Source: Capnocytophaga sp. oral taxon 863 str. F0517 (GTDB lineage: Bacteria > Bacteroidota > Bacteroidia > Flavobacteriales > Flavobacteriaceae). From it: 36,503 bases of DNA. Below are positions 1 to 7,361 of this stretch, in pieces (position 1 is the first letter of the stretch; each line of letters opens with the position of its first letter). Location of the stretch: contig NZ_KE992164.1 of NCBI RefSeq assembly GCF_000466425.1, positions 62,987-99,489 on the forward strand, given 5' to 3'. A program made the position numbers and the translations under genes. Under the pieces are notes generated by a model that saw only the letters and a list, made by a program, of their open reading frames with translations, searched no databases and was not told where the DNA came from.

Positions 1-41
1 CTATATTAATCTATTTTTTAACTATTGATTCGCATTACTAA

Positions 42-82
42 GCGCTTTTCACTTTTCACTTTTCACTCTTCACTTTTCACTA
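42..82. repeat. TTTTCAC-word tandem repeat
   Basis: Imperfect tandem copies of a CTTTTCA/CTCTTCA heptamer begin a few bases after a possible tail of the dispersed element (1-40) and run to the dsbD stop codon at 80-82. The same word recurs at 17300-17359 and 36470-36503. No inverted partner is visible inside the window here. Confidence 0.85.
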
Positions 83-2044
83 TTTACTCACTCCCTTCCT
101 AAGCCACTCCTTATAGGTCTCCACATCCACATATTGTACAGGGGTGGAGAGCAGCTCGGTATCAGGGGAGAGTAATACATAATAAGGCTGAGAAGCAGAA
201 GAGAAATTCACCTCTTGGAAGGTTGCCCACTTGTCACCTATAGTTTTGATATATTCTACACGACCATTATGGTGTTTGAAATCAAATTGCTTTTCCTTGG
301 GGAGCTCCTCTTTGTCATCTACATAGAGGGAGATAAGCACATATTGCTGCATGAGCTTTTTCACTTCAGGGTCTGTCCATACATGCTCTTCCATTTTACG
401 ACAGTTCACACAAGCCCAGCCGGTAAAGTCGAGCAATACAGGCATACGATGCGCCTTGGCATAGGCCATCCCTTCATGGTAATCCTTGAAAATAATCTGC
501 TCGCTCTTGTGTTCCTTAGCAAAGAAGGCGTAGGACTCCGGAGGTGGGAACCCACTGAGCAGGCGCAGGCTATTTTGTCCCACAAGCCCCAAGAACAGAT
601 ATACCGAGAAAGCAGCCGAGAGCACTCCTATGAGCAAGCGACCTTTGGAATATTGCTTAAGTGGCTTGCGCGGCTCATCGTGCGGAAAGCGGATAAAGCC
701 GAACAGATAGAGGGTCAGCAAAACAAAAAGTAACAGCCAAAGCCCTACAAACACCTCACGCTTGAGCAACCCCCAGTGCTCTACCAAATCGGCATTGGAG
801 AGAAACTTGAGCGCAAAGGCAAGCTCCAAGAAGCCTAAGAATACCTTAGCAGTGGTCATCCAGCCCCCTGACTTAGGCAAAGAGTTCAGCCAAGAAGGGA
901 AGAGGGCAAAGAGCACAAAAGGCAAGGCCAATGAGAGTCCAAAACCTGCCATCCCTAAGCTCAGCTGGGTAGCACCTCCCGAGGAGAGCGAACCGGCTAA
1001 AAGCGATCCTAAGATAGGCCCCGTACAGGAGAAGGAGACAATGGCCAAGGTAAGTGCCATAAAGAAGATGCCTATGATCCCCCCTACATTGGAGGCATTG
1101 TCCATCTTATTCCCCCATGAGGAGGGTAGGGTAATCTCATAGAAACCAAAGAATGAAAAGGCAAATACCACGAATATGACAAAGAAAGCCACATTGAGCC
1201 ATACATTGGTGGAAATGGTATTGAGAATCTCCGGATCTATATTATCCAAGAAGTGGAAAGGTATACTCAGAAGAACATAGATCAGTAGTATAAAGAAGCC
1301 ATACAAGAAGGCATTGAAGATTCCCTTCTTGCGGTTTTTGCTTTGCTTGGTAAAGAAAGAAACCGTCAGCGGAATCATCGGGAATACACAAGGGGTAAGC
1401 AAGGCAATAAAGCCACCGAGGAAGCCTAATACAAAGACCATCCAGCCGGATTCCTTTTCGGGCTTGCCGATAAGTTCCTTGTTCTTGAGCGGAATCTCAA
1501 GGCTCTTGGCCATATCCTCACTGCGGGCATCCACTTGTTTTTGCTCCACCTGAGCTACGGAACCGTCAAGGGAGAAGACAAAGTCCTCCTTGAGGTTGAT
1601 ACATACATCAATACAGGCTTGGCAGAAGATATTCCCCTTGATATGGGTGACCTTAGGATCGGTGAGTTTCACCTTTTGGGTGATGCGGATATTGTTCTCG
1701 AAGAAGAGCTCGTCCACCCCAAAAATATCATTGAAGGCTTTTTGAAGGCCTTCTTCCTGAGAGTCACCTACCAGCTCTATCCCTTCGGTAGTATAGGTAA
1801 TGACCATCGGGAGGGCTCCTCCCTTAGGATTGTTCTGAGAATAGACATGCCACTTAGGGGCTATCTTCCCCTGAAAGGTCAGTAGGTATTCCCCCTCGGA
1901 GAGTTTCTGCTGGGAGAAAGTCCATACTACAGGATTCTCTTCCTGCTGTGCACCTGCTCCAAACGAGGGTTGAAAGTTGATTTGCGCTGTAGCGAAAACC
2001 ATCGCCCACAGGGCTATAAAAAATGTAAGAATATTTCTGTTCAT
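80..2044 (-). CDS. dsbD: Thiol:disulfide interchange protein DsbD
   Basis: 654-residue membrane reductase that moves electrons from cytoplasmic thioredoxin across the inner membrane to periplasmic thiol partners. A signal peptide ends near residue 20. The N-terminal periplasmic domain (about 35-165) has a cysteine cluster C141/C144/C148. The membrane domain (about 201-490) has the two DsbD/CcdA cysteines, C219 in LLTPCVFP and C340 in SFSCTGP. The C-terminal thioredoxin-like domain has a WACVNC active site (C545, C548). Length and domain order match full-length DsbD. It is the last gene of a ubiE-porT-dsbD operon; only 9 bases separate it from the porT stop. No separate promoter was seen. Which domain-alpha cysteines form the active pair cannot be decided from sequence alone. 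Confidence 0.93.
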   Translation of the reverse strand: MNRNILTFFIALWAMVFATAQINFQPSFGAGAQQEENPVVWTFSQQKLSEGEYLLTFQGKIAPKWHVYSQNNPKGGALPMVITYTTEGIELVGDSQEEGLQKAFNDIFGVDELFFENNIRITQKVKLTDPKVTHIKGNIFCQACIDVCINLKEDFVFSLDGSVAQVEQKQVDARSEDMAKSLEIPLKNKELIGKPEKESGWMVFVLGFLGGFIALLTPCVFPMIPLTVSFFTKQSKNRKKGIFNAFLYGFFILLIYVLLSIPFHFLDNIDPEILNTISTNVWLNVAFFVIFVVFAFSFFGFYEITLPSSWGNKMDNASNVGGIIGIFFMALTLAIVSFSCTGPILGSLLAGSLSSGGATQLSLGMAGFGLSLALPFVLFALFPSWLNSLPKSGGWMTTAKVFLGFLELAFALKFLSNADLVEHWGLLKREVFVGLWLLLFVLLTLYLFGFIRFPHDEPRKPLKQYSKGRLLIGVLSAAFSVYLFLGLVGQNSLRLLSGFPPPESYAFFAKEHKSEQIIFKDYHEGMAYAKAHRMPVLLDFTGWACVNCRKMEEHVWTDPEVKKLMQQYVLISLYVDDKEELPKEKQFDFKHHNGRVEYIKTIGDKWATFQEVNFSSASQPYYVLLSPDTELLSTPVQYVDVETYKEWLRKGVSK

Positions 2045-2053
2045 ATCTGGAGA

Positions 2054-2746
2054 TTATTCAAAAGTCAAATTAATCATTATTGCTCTAGTATAGATACTTC
2101 TAAGGTTACTTGTCCAGGGACTGGAGGGATCAGCATCGGGTATGAGTTCGTTATTAATAGAAAAGAGCCCTCGAATGGAGGGGGTAAAGCGGAAATGGGG
2201 CGTATAGAAATCCACTCCAAAGCCTAATTCATAAAAGAACACGGTGGGATTGACCCGAAATTTGCCTTGGGCATTATCATCCCGAGACTTGTTGTTAGCA
2301 CTAAGGTTCAGTGTCATGGAGGCACCCCCGGTAAGATAGGGCTTGAAGTTGTCCCAGCGCTTAGCGCTATACTTGAGCAATATCGGTATATAGATATAGG
2401 TGGAGGCTACCTCTCTGTAGCGCGAACGATCTTGGGCAAAGCCTGGGAAGTCCAGCTGCCGCTTGTTGTACACCAAGCCCGGCTCGAAACGCAAGTTCAG
2501 GTAATCTATCAGTCGTAGATCTCCGGTAAGGCCTACATTGAAGCCATTGGATTTTTTAGTCTGTATATCAGCACGATAGGGCTGGTTATAGTCGAAGCTC
2601 TCATAGTCCAAGCGGAAATCCATCGTATTGAGGCCAAAGTAGTACCCCCATTGGAATTTTTGATAGTCAAAATCTTCCAAGTTGATAATCGGCTGGGCAC
2701 TCACCAGGGCTGGCAGCCACCAAAGAAGCAATAGTATTTTCTTCAT
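2054..2746 (-). CDS. porT: Type IX secretion protein PorT
   Basis: 230-residue outer-membrane beta-barrel protein. A signal peptide (MKKILLLLWWLPALVSA) is followed by repeated amphipathic strands typical of 8-stranded barrels (FQWGYYFGLN, LKYSAKRWDNFKPYLTGG, YELGFGVDFY) and a C-terminal strand ending MINLTFE. The ubiE-porT order is conserved in Bacteroidota and supports PorT, a component of the T9SS export and gliding machinery. An in-frame GTG lies two codons upstream (2750-2752), almost touching the ubiE stop, but the ATG at 2746 gives a clean signal peptide and is preferred. It lies between ubiE and dsbD with near-zero spacing, so it is probably translationally coupled. The call rests on family resemblance plus synteny; a generic PorT-family barrel is the alternative. 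Confidence 0.82.
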   Translation of the reverse strand: MKKILLLLWWLPALVSAQPIINLEDFDYQKFQWGYYFGLNTMDFRLDYESFDYNQPYRADIQTKKSNGFNVGLTGDLRLIDYLNLRFEPGLVYNKRQLDFPGFAQDRSRYREVASTYIYIPILLKYSAKRWDNFKPYLTGGASMTLNLSANNKSRDDNAQGKFRVNPTVFFYELGFGVDFYTPHFRFTPSIRGLFSINNELIPDADPSSPWTSNLRSIYTRAIMINLTFE

Positions 2747-2752
2747 AATCAC

Positions 2753-3487
2753 CTACTTATCCGCAACATAGATGGTTGCAACTCCTAAGAACTGAGGTTC
2801 GAACTTCACCTGAGAGAAGCCTATTTCCTCCCTTAGGATCTTGGCCAATTGTGCCCCAAAAGGAAACTTAGCCGCCGACTCGGAGAGGTAGGCATAAGCA
2901 TTCTGGTTCTTGGCCAGTAACTTACCCATCAGGGGAACGACAAACTTGGTATAGAGCTTATACCCCTGCTTATAGGGGAAGCGGGTAGGCACAGAAGTCT
3001 CCAATATAACCAACCTTCCGCCTGGGCGTAGTACCCGCCTAAGCTCGGAAAGTCCTTTTTCCAGATGCTCGAAGTTGCGCACCCCGAAGGACACCGTAAC
3101 GGCATCGAAGCTGCCATCGGCAAAGGGCAAGCGTTCACTATCGGCCAGCTGCATATGGATACGCTCCGAAAGCCCCAGCGCCTTGACCTTCTGCTCCCCT
3201 ACCGAGAGCATCCCCTGGGAGATGTCCACCCCTGTAATTTGTGCTCCTGCAATCTTGGAAAGCTCTATAGCCAAATCGCCCGTCCCGGTAGCCACATCAA
3301 GAATTGTGCCAGCCTTTACCACTGCCACTTTTTCCCTAACACGCCTGCGCCAGCGAATATCCATCCGAAGGGTCATAACGCGATTGAGGCCATCATAGGA
3401 GGGGGAGATATTGTCGAACATCTCCTGTACTTGTTCTTTCTTTCCCTTATCCGAATGCTTGTCGGGGGTTACAATCTCTGCTTGCAT
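2753..3487 (-). CDS. ubiE: Demethylmenaquinone methyltransferase UbiE/MenG
   Basis: 244-residue class I SAM-dependent methyltransferase for the final C-methylation in menaquinone synthesis, the quinone expected in this lineage. Visible motifs are the SAM-binding LDVATGTGDLAIEL, the acidic VDIS after strand 2, VSFGVRNFEHLEKGL (UbiE/COQ5 signature) and LRPGGRLVILE. The frame stays open 16 codons further upstream to 3535, but a Bacteroidota promoter (-7 box 3505-3512) lies inside that extension, so ATG 3485-3487 is the real start. First gene of the ubiE-porT-dsbD operon, with the porT start directly abutting the stop codon. Confidence 0.95.
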   Translation of the reverse strand: MQAEIVTPDKHSDKGKKEQVQEMFDNISPSYDGLNRVMTLRMDIRWRRRVREKVAVVKAGTILDVATGTGDLAIELSKIAGAQITGVDISQGMLSVGEQKVKALGLSERIHMQLADSERLPFADGSFDAVTVSFGVRNFEHLEKGLSELRRVLRPGGRLVILETSVPTRFPYKQGYKLYTKFVVPLMGKLLAKNQNAYAYLSESAAKFPFGAQLAKILREEIGFSQVKFEPQFLGVATIYVADK

Positions 3488-3504
3488 GTGTTTGGTTTGA
3501 GGTG

Positions 3505-3536
3505 CAAAGATACAACAATAATGACTAATGACCAAT
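3505..3536 (-). promoter_or_regulatory. ubiE promoter (TTGG-N19-TATCTTTG)
   Basis: On the minus strand TATCTTTG (3505-3512) is the -7 box and TTGG (3533-3536 region) the -33 box, spaced about 19 bases, matching the Bacteroidota sigma-A consensus TTG-N19-TAnnTTTG. It fixes the ubiE start at 3487. Confidence 0.8.
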
Positions 3537-3685
3537 GACTAATGACTAATTTTTATCAGCCGACAAATAACAAACCTTATTAATGACAAGTGACTAATGA
3601 CTAGTGACAAATATCATTCAAAAATGATTCGTCACTTATCATTAGTCACTAGTCATTAGTCACTAGCCGTTAGTCGTTAGTCACT
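3520..3685. repeat. GACTAAT-word repeat with perfect hairpin
   Basis: Many copies of TGACTAA / TTAGTCA and close variants fill the gap between two minus-strand genes. A perfect 20-base inverted pair lies at 3589-3608 and 3645-3664 with a 36-base loop. It sits directly after the stop of the barrel gene at 3684, so it may serve as that gene's terminator; this role is inferred. Confidence 0.85.
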
Positions 3686-5033
3686 ATTGATAGATATTTC
3701 CGAAGCGGAGCCCTACGAAGGCATTTAGTTCTTTGGCAGTACCGATAAGGTTTCCAAAGACACTACGAGAGCCTAATACCAAGGGGCCTACTTGAAGCGC
3801 TACCCCAGCGTTGAGGCTGGATACACTGTTATAGCTAATAGGCAGATAGGCACCGAAAACGCCTCCTCCCCAGTGAGTTTCATAGCGTGGGGTAAGTACA
3901 AAATCATTGCCATAGTAGGCGTTGTACTCATTCTTAGGCACCATATTGAGTTGGCTGGAGAAGTTTAGGTATACCCCATCTACGAAGCGGTAATCCAAAT
4001 TCACATTCAAGGTTGTAGGTAAGGATGATTTGAAGGTGGTACCTCCCAGTTCTTTTGGGCGTAAATCAGCTTCTTTCAAGGCTTTTTCTATATCATTAAG
4101 CTTGATGCTTTTGTTTACCAAGTTATACGCATAAGAGTTTCGGTTGGTCTCATAGCTAAGCCTACCCAAATCAAGCAAAGACACTCCTACTTTAAAGCGA
4201 TAAGGCACGTGTCCATCACAGTTAGGACAGCCGTCTTCACTATATTCGTAGATTACCCCCAAGTCCACCCCAACAGTAGTAGCTGCGGTACCGAAGAAGT
4301 CGGGAGAGCCGTTGAGTACATCCAAGCCTCCACTTCTTACCTCTGCTTTGGCATTCCCCACACGAAGTACCATATCTCCATCGCTATCCTTTCCTAAGGA
4401 GAAGTTGTTTGCATTAACCCCTTCAAATCCCATACGGAAGCTACCTGTACCCTGTACAAGCTTAACCCCTACTCCTACACGGAGCAAGTTATAACCATCG
4501 TTCATCGCAGTATAGCTCCATACAGCGCCTATTTCTCTGAAGGCATTGGCCAATAGGTTCATATCAGAAATACCTTCTAGGTTTCTAAACCCATCAATAT
4601 CCATTTTCTTACCATTGATAAGCGCATTTAGCAAGTTGGCATCGATACCTGTGGTACCAGCCATCAGGCGCATACGAGAAACCAAGCCTACGGCATTTTC
4701 TTTATTGACACGCACAATGAAGGAGGGACCTACCACATCGGCATTGATACCTGCATTGACAGAAGTAGCCTCTCCTGCGGCTAATTTCTTGGTAAATTCA
4801 TTGAAAGAGCCTTCCAAGTCCCAATTCAGGCCAATGGCATTGCTATTCAAATTGGCATCAATGGAAAGAAGTGTCGCATCCCAAGGGCGTGCCCCGAGGG
4901 CATGGGCTGGATTGGAGAGCGTGGTAAGCACCCCTCCATAGGTACTGGTTCTAAGCCCAGTGAAAGACTGTTGAGCTATCCCCTGATAAGCTACCAAGCC
5001 TAATACGGAAAGAAGAATTTTTTTCATAACCAT
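3684..5033 (-). CDS. Outer-membrane beta-barrel protein (DUF5723-like)
   Basis: 449-residue secreted protein of unknown function. It starts with a signal peptide (MKKILLSVLGLVAYQGIA) and continues with a motif RTSTYGGVLTTLSNPAHALG, followed by long stretches of alternating polar and hydrophobic residues and a C-terminal aromatic strand (LNAFVGLRFGNIYQ), as in FadL-like or DUF5723 outer-membrane proteins. A CPNCDGH pair occurs mid-protein. Two ATGs are possible, 5033 and 5027; the second fits a standard MKK signal start equally well. It has its own promoter (-7 box 5054-5061) and is followed by the GACTAAT hairpin repeat, so it looks monocistronic. The family name is from memory of the N-terminal motif; the outer-membrane location is better supported than the family. 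Confidence 0.65.
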   Translation of the reverse strand: MVMKKILLSVLGLVAYQGIAQQSFTGLRTSTYGGVLTTLSNPAHALGARPWDATLLSIDANLNSNAIGLNWDLEGSFNEFTKKLAAGEATSVNAGINADVVGPSFIVRVNKENAVGLVSRMRLMAGTTGIDANLLNALINGKKMDIDGFRNLEGISDMNLLANAFREIGAVWSYTAMNDGYNLLRVGVGVKLVQGTGSFRMGFEGVNANNFSLGKDSDGDMVLRVGNAKAEVRSGGLDVLNGSPDFFGTAATTVGVDLGVIYEYSEDGCPNCDGHVPYRFKVGVSLLDLGRLSYETNRNSYAYNLVNKSIKLNDIEKALKEADLRPKELGGTTFKSSLPTTLNVNLDYRFVDGVYLNFSSQLNMVPKNEYNAYYGNDFVLTPRYETHWGGGVFGAYLPISYNSVSSLNAGVALQVGPLVLGSRSVFGNLIGTAKELNAFVGLRFGNIYQ

Positions 5034-5053
5034 TTATCGATTTTTCTAAGGGG

Positions 5054-5061
5054 CAAATGTA
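5054..5061 (-). promoter_or_regulatory. -7 box for barrel gene at 3684-5033
   Basis: Minus strand reads TACATTTG, a match to TAnnTTTG, about 20 bases before the start codon. The -33 box is weak (TTAG-like near 5081-5085). Confidence 0.55.
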
Positions 5062-5110
5062 CAAAAATAATAATTAATTAGCTAACTTTGTTTAGGTTTT
5101 AACACTAATA

Positions 5111-5142
5111 GGGGCAAAGTCCGGCCTCGCGGACTTTGCCCC
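5111..5142. terminator. Perfect 13-bp stem-loop
   Basis: Arms 5111-5123 and 5130-5142 are exactly complementary (GGGGCAAAGTCCG and its partner) with a six-base loop. It lies 21 bases after the stop of the minus-strand gene at 5163 and before the promoter of the next minus-strand gene, as expected for a terminator, though no strong U-tract follows on the minus strand. Confidence 0.7.
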
Positions 5143-5162
5143 CACTATTGTTTTTTTATACT

Positions 5163-5690
5163 TTAGAATTTGTAGGTAATACCGAGCTTAGCACTACTGG
5201 TGGCACTAGCCCCTGATAATTCAAGATTAGCTGCTAAGACATCATTAAAGAAATAACGTCCTCCTACTATCAGACCAGCTGAAAAACTTGAGAGATTGCT
5301 TCCAGTATAAGACAAACCATCCTTATTAGAAACAGAGGCAATAAAGTAACCTAATGCAAGCCCTCCATAAAGATCATATTGAGAAGGGATGTTGAGCACA
5401 CGATTAAAATGATAATTCGTATTAGCCAAAATACCAATATAGGTGTAATTCCATTCAATCTTAGCCCCCCCAAAAATGTCTATTTTATCAGTATGAGAAC
5501 GATAAGAAAGCTCTCCTCCTACGGTGAGATCATTACCTATTCCATAATCTAAACCTAAAGAAATAGGCACACCCCAACCAGAGAGTCCTACTCCTGCATT
5601 TAGCTGAAATCCTCCTTTTTCTAAAGGAGCTTGTGCTGAGGCAGTGGCTACCGCAAAGAAGAGCCCTGCTAAGAATAGTAATTTTTTCAT
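5163..5690 (-). CDS. Small outer-membrane beta-barrel protein
   Basis: 175-residue protein with a clear signal peptide (MKKLLFLAGLFFAVATASA, cleavage before QAP) and about eight predicted amphipathic strands with Gly/Tyr/Phe-rich turns (LNAGVGLSGWGVPISLGLDYG, LYGGLALGYFIA, SAGLIVGGRYFF). It ends in the barrel-type strand SAKLGITYKF. Size and pattern match the OmpW/OmpX-like single barrels (porin-family, PF13568/PF13505 type) common in Bacteroidota. The role is unknown. It is monocistronic: a near-consensus promoter lies upstream and a 13-bp hairpin downstream. Confidence 0.75.
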   Translation of the reverse strand: MKKLLFLAGLFFAVATASAQAPLEKGGFQLNAGVGLSGWGVPISLGLDYGIGNDLTVGGELSYRSHTDKIDIFGGAKIEWNYTYIGILANTNYHFNRVLNIPSQYDLYGGLALGYFIASVSNKDGLSYTGSNLSSFSAGLIVGGRYFFNDVLAANLELSGASATSSAKLGITYKF

Positions 5691-5716
5691 TTGAATAAAT
5701 ATTTAAGATTAAGGGG

Positions 5717-5747
5717 CAAAGATAATACTTTTTTTGGTAGAAACAAA
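5717..5747 (-). promoter_or_regulatory. Promoter of barrel gene at 5163-5690 (TTTG-N19-TATCTTTG)
   Basis: Minus-strand -7 box TATCTTTG at 5717-5724 and -33 box TTTG at 5744-5747, exactly 19 bases apart: a full match to the Bacteroidota consensus. Confidence 0.88.
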
Positions 5748-5792
5748 GGAATTATGTAAAAATTAGCGTACTTTAAATATTAGGATTCGCAC

Positions 5793-5823
5793 TTGGCTGT
5801 TTAGTATAAAATTCGTATTTTTG
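5793..5823 (+). promoter_or_regulatory. Promoter of toxin-like gene (TTGG-N19-TATTTTTG)
   Basis: Plus-strand -33 box TTGG at 5793-5796 and -7 box TATTTTTG at 5816-5823 with 19-base spacing, about 35 bases before the start codon. Confidence 0.82.
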
Positions 5824-5858
5824 TAAGGCTTTTCTAAAAAATACGCACAAAATCTATT

Positions 5859-6365
5859 ATGGAAGAGAATACTACAGACCATAAGATAAGCTCCCTCAAA
5901 GAAAGATACCATGGAATTACTTTCTCTGTACTATATGAGAGTCCTAATGGAGGATTAGTTGAAAGATTCAATCAAGGAGTACAAGGAAAAAAAGAAAAAT
6001 ACAAGAATATAGAGGCCTTAAAAATTTTAGCAGATAGCGGCCGGCAATATAGGTTGTTACCTCTTATTCAAGATGGAGAGAAGAACCCCGATGCCTTCAA
6101 TCTGCATACAGAAAAGTATGTAGATATTAAGGTGGGTGAGAGTAATAACGGGAAAAACATCATACAAGGTGCCTTAAAAGAAGCGAATCGACAAGGGGTA
6201 GCCGAAGTAATCATTCATTTCACCCAAGAATTAACCTCCAATCGAGAAGTATATGACGCTCTAAAGGCTACTTTTAAACTAAAAAGAGCTGAAAAAATTC
6301 AGGAGATTACAATCATCACTCACAGAAATAGGATAATAGCTTTTAAGACAGATCGGCTAAAATAA
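5859..6365 (+). CDS. Putative CdiA C-terminal-like nuclease domain protein
   Basis: 168-residue soluble protein without a signal peptide. Residues about 60-165 resemble the CdiA C-terminal toxin domain, also seen at the end of some Bacteroidota phage minor-head proteins: LLP, then KNPDAF (candidate acidic metal ligand), VDIKVGES (D-x-K as in PD-(D/E)XK-type nucleases), NIIQGALKEANRQG, and a closing hydrophobic strand pair. The first 60 residues have no recognised delivery module, so the domain stands alone rather than at the tip of a large exoprotein. It has its own consensus promoter and a 14-bp hairpin downstream, and no obvious immunity gene is adjacent. It could be an orphan toxin tip, a domesticated nuclease or a remnant. 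The fold call is by eye and moderate; activity is an inference. Confidence 0.5.
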   Translation: MEENTTDHKISSLKERYHGITFSVLYESPNGGLVERFNQGVQGKKEKYKNIEALKILADSGRQYRLLPLIQDGEKNPDAFNLHTEKYVDIKVGESNNGKNIIQGALKEANRQGVAEVIIHFTQELTSNREVYDALKATFKLKRAEKIQEITIITHRNRIIAFKTDRLK

Positions 6366-6368
6366 CTA

Positions 6369-6401
6369 GGAGGCAAATTGAAGTTTATTCAATTTGCCTC
6401 C
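6369..6401 (+). terminator. 14-bp stem-loop after toxin-like gene
   Basis: Arms 6369-6382 and 6388-6401 are perfectly complementary (GGAGGCAAATTGAA and its partner) with loop GTTTA, starting 4 bases after the stop codon. A run of seven Gs rather than Ts follows, so it may be a processed 3-prime end or a non-classical terminator. Confidence 0.65.
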
Positions 6402-6539
6402 CGGGGGGGTGCGGGCTTATAGAGACCCGAAGTCTCGTCCCCCACCATTCAAAATAGGACTTCCCATTTCGCGCTGCAAAGGTAATACTTTTATCAGAAA
6501 AAAGCAAGAGAATTATTGTTTTTTTATTACCCCATAAAA

Positions 6540-6567
6540 AAAGCACTTACATCACTGTAAGTGCTTT
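6540..6567 (-). terminator. Terminator of the tRNA gene
   Basis: Arms AAAGCACTTAC (6540-6550) and GTAAGTGCTTT (6557-6567) with a six-base loop; on the minus strand the stem runs into a T-tract. Located 9 bases after the tRNA 3-prime end. Confidence 0.85.
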
Positions 6568-6575
6568 AGCGAAGG

Positions 6576-6649
6576 TGGTCCAGCTTGGGCTCGAACCAAG
6601 GACCCCCTGATTATGAGTCAGGTGCTCTAACCAGCTGAGCTACAAGACC
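6576..6649 (-). tRNA. tRNA with anticodon CAT (elongator Met type)
   Basis: 74-nt cloverleaf on the minus strand. The acceptor starts GGTCTTG and pairs with CTGGACC (one T-T mismatch and one G-T wobble). The D arm is GCTC..GAGC, the anticodon stem CCTGA/TCAGG with loop CTCATAA gives anticodon CAT, the variable loop is GGGTC, and the T arm is CTTGG/CCAAG with loop TTCGAGC. The discriminator is A and the full CCA is not encoded. The GGTC variable loop and D arm resemble elongator tRNA-Met. tRNA-Ile2, which also has a CAT anticodon modified to lysidine, shares the loop and cannot be strictly excluded by eye. Confidence 0.93.
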
Positions 6650-6666
6650 TCGCTTTTTTCAGGGTG

Positions 6667-6697
6667 CAAAAGTACAACCTTTTTCTTATATATCAAA
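6667..6697 (-). promoter_or_regulatory. tRNA promoter (TTTG-N19-TACTTTTG)
   Basis: Minus-strand -7 box TACTTTTG at 6667-6674 and -33 box TTTG at 6694-6697 with exactly 19 bases between, placed 18 bases upstream of the tRNA 5-prime end. Confidence 0.88.
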
Positions 6698-6756
6698 ATT
6701 TTATTCTTACTTTTTTCTCAAAAAGCAGCTAAAAACCTGAAAGCAAAAGGCTTACC

Positions 6757-6990
6757 TTACAAAAATCTTCTGAGCAAGAAGCTCGTCACCAGCGAGAGGA
6801 GGCTTTTTTGCTTCTCTACAATGGCATGGCGTAGGTGCCCTAAGCTGTCGGCAAAGAGTTCGCTAATAGAAAGATGGCGTAGCAACCCCTGATAGTCACT
6901 CTTAAGACACATCAGGTCTATGTCCTTCTTGAGCCTAAGGGCTCTCAAGTCATTTTCTATTTCTTCTAAGGAGGTGTATTTTCTTTCCAT
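6757..6990 (-). CDS. DUF6327-like small protein
   Basis: 77-residue protein of unknown function. The N-terminal half (YTSLEEIENDLRALRLKKDI) is a charged helix; the rest is helical and basic at the end (FLLRRFL). It has no signal peptide or membrane span. It follows the holin-like gene by 3 bases as the third member of a ytxH / holin-like / small-protein operon, an arrangement common in Flavobacteriia where this position is held by the DUF6327 family. The name rests on that context and the TSLEEIENDL start. Confidence 0.65.
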   Translation of the reverse strand: MERKYTSLEEIENDLRALRLKKDIDLMCLKSDYQGLLRHLSISELFADSLGHLRHAIVEKQKSLLSLVTSFLLRRFL

Positions 6991-6993
6991 AAG

Positions 6994-7344
6994 CTATTCT
7001 TTAAAATATATTTCAGACAATTTACCCAATATAGGCTTATTGATCCAGCGCTTGCGATTGGCATAGATCAACCATAGGACAAGCATAAAGAAGACGCCCA
7101 CCACCAAGAAGCCTAAGGCGGAGCTCCCCAGCCACTCTCCTATGGCAAAGGCCGAAGCCAAGGCCAAGAAAAAGGCTATAATTAGCACTAAGAGTGCCAC
7201 TACAAAAAGGCTTACGAAGCCCATAGCAGTCTTGGCTATAATCCGGAAGATATAGAGCTTGTAGTACTCCAAATGAGAATTGACTGTTGCCTCTACTTCA
7301 TTGGGCAAGGTGCTTACCGTTTCTTTTAGTTCTCTTAGTGCCAT
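6994..7344 (-). CDS. Phage-holin-like membrane protein (DUF1469 type)
   Basis: 116-residue inner-membrane protein. A cytoplasmic amphipathic helix (residues 1-35, ELKETVSTLPNEVEATVNSHLEYYKL) precedes two long hydrophobic segments (about 40-70 and 74-96) and a short basic tail. This is the arrangement of the PF07332/DUF1469 putative actinobacterial holin-X or phage-holin-3-6 superfamily, which in chromosomes like this is not a phage gene but an envelope-associated protein. It is the middle gene of the ytxH operon: 17 bases after the YtxH stop and 3 before the next start. No lysis cassette is nearby. Confidence 0.8.
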   Translation of the reverse strand: MALRELKETVSTLPNEVEATVNSHLEYYKLYIFRIIAKTAMGFVSLFVVALLVLIIAFFLALASAFAIGEWLGSSALGFLVVGVFFMLVLWLIYANRKRWINKPILGKLSEIYFKE

Positions 7345-7361
7345 AGTGATGTGCTTATAGG

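Noticed and set aside
215-733. Plus-strand ORF opposite dsbD (172 residues)
   Set aside because: It lies antisense to a well-supported DsbD and its translation has no protein-like pattern; the same holds for the antisense frames in ubiE, the S9 gene, accD and parC.
3488-3535. N-terminal extension of UbiE
   Set aside because: The ubiE promoter boxes are within the stretch and the residues are not conserved-looking.
6401-6460. Small RNA gene between the toxin-like gene and the tRNA
   Set aside because: The G-run and AGAC/GTCT pairing suggest structure, but there is no promoter box or terminator on either strand to support a transcript.
6994-7344. Prophage (phage holin gene)
   Set aside because: This and the 13262-13591 gene are holin-like by family name only; no capsid, portal, integrase or endolysin genes occur.
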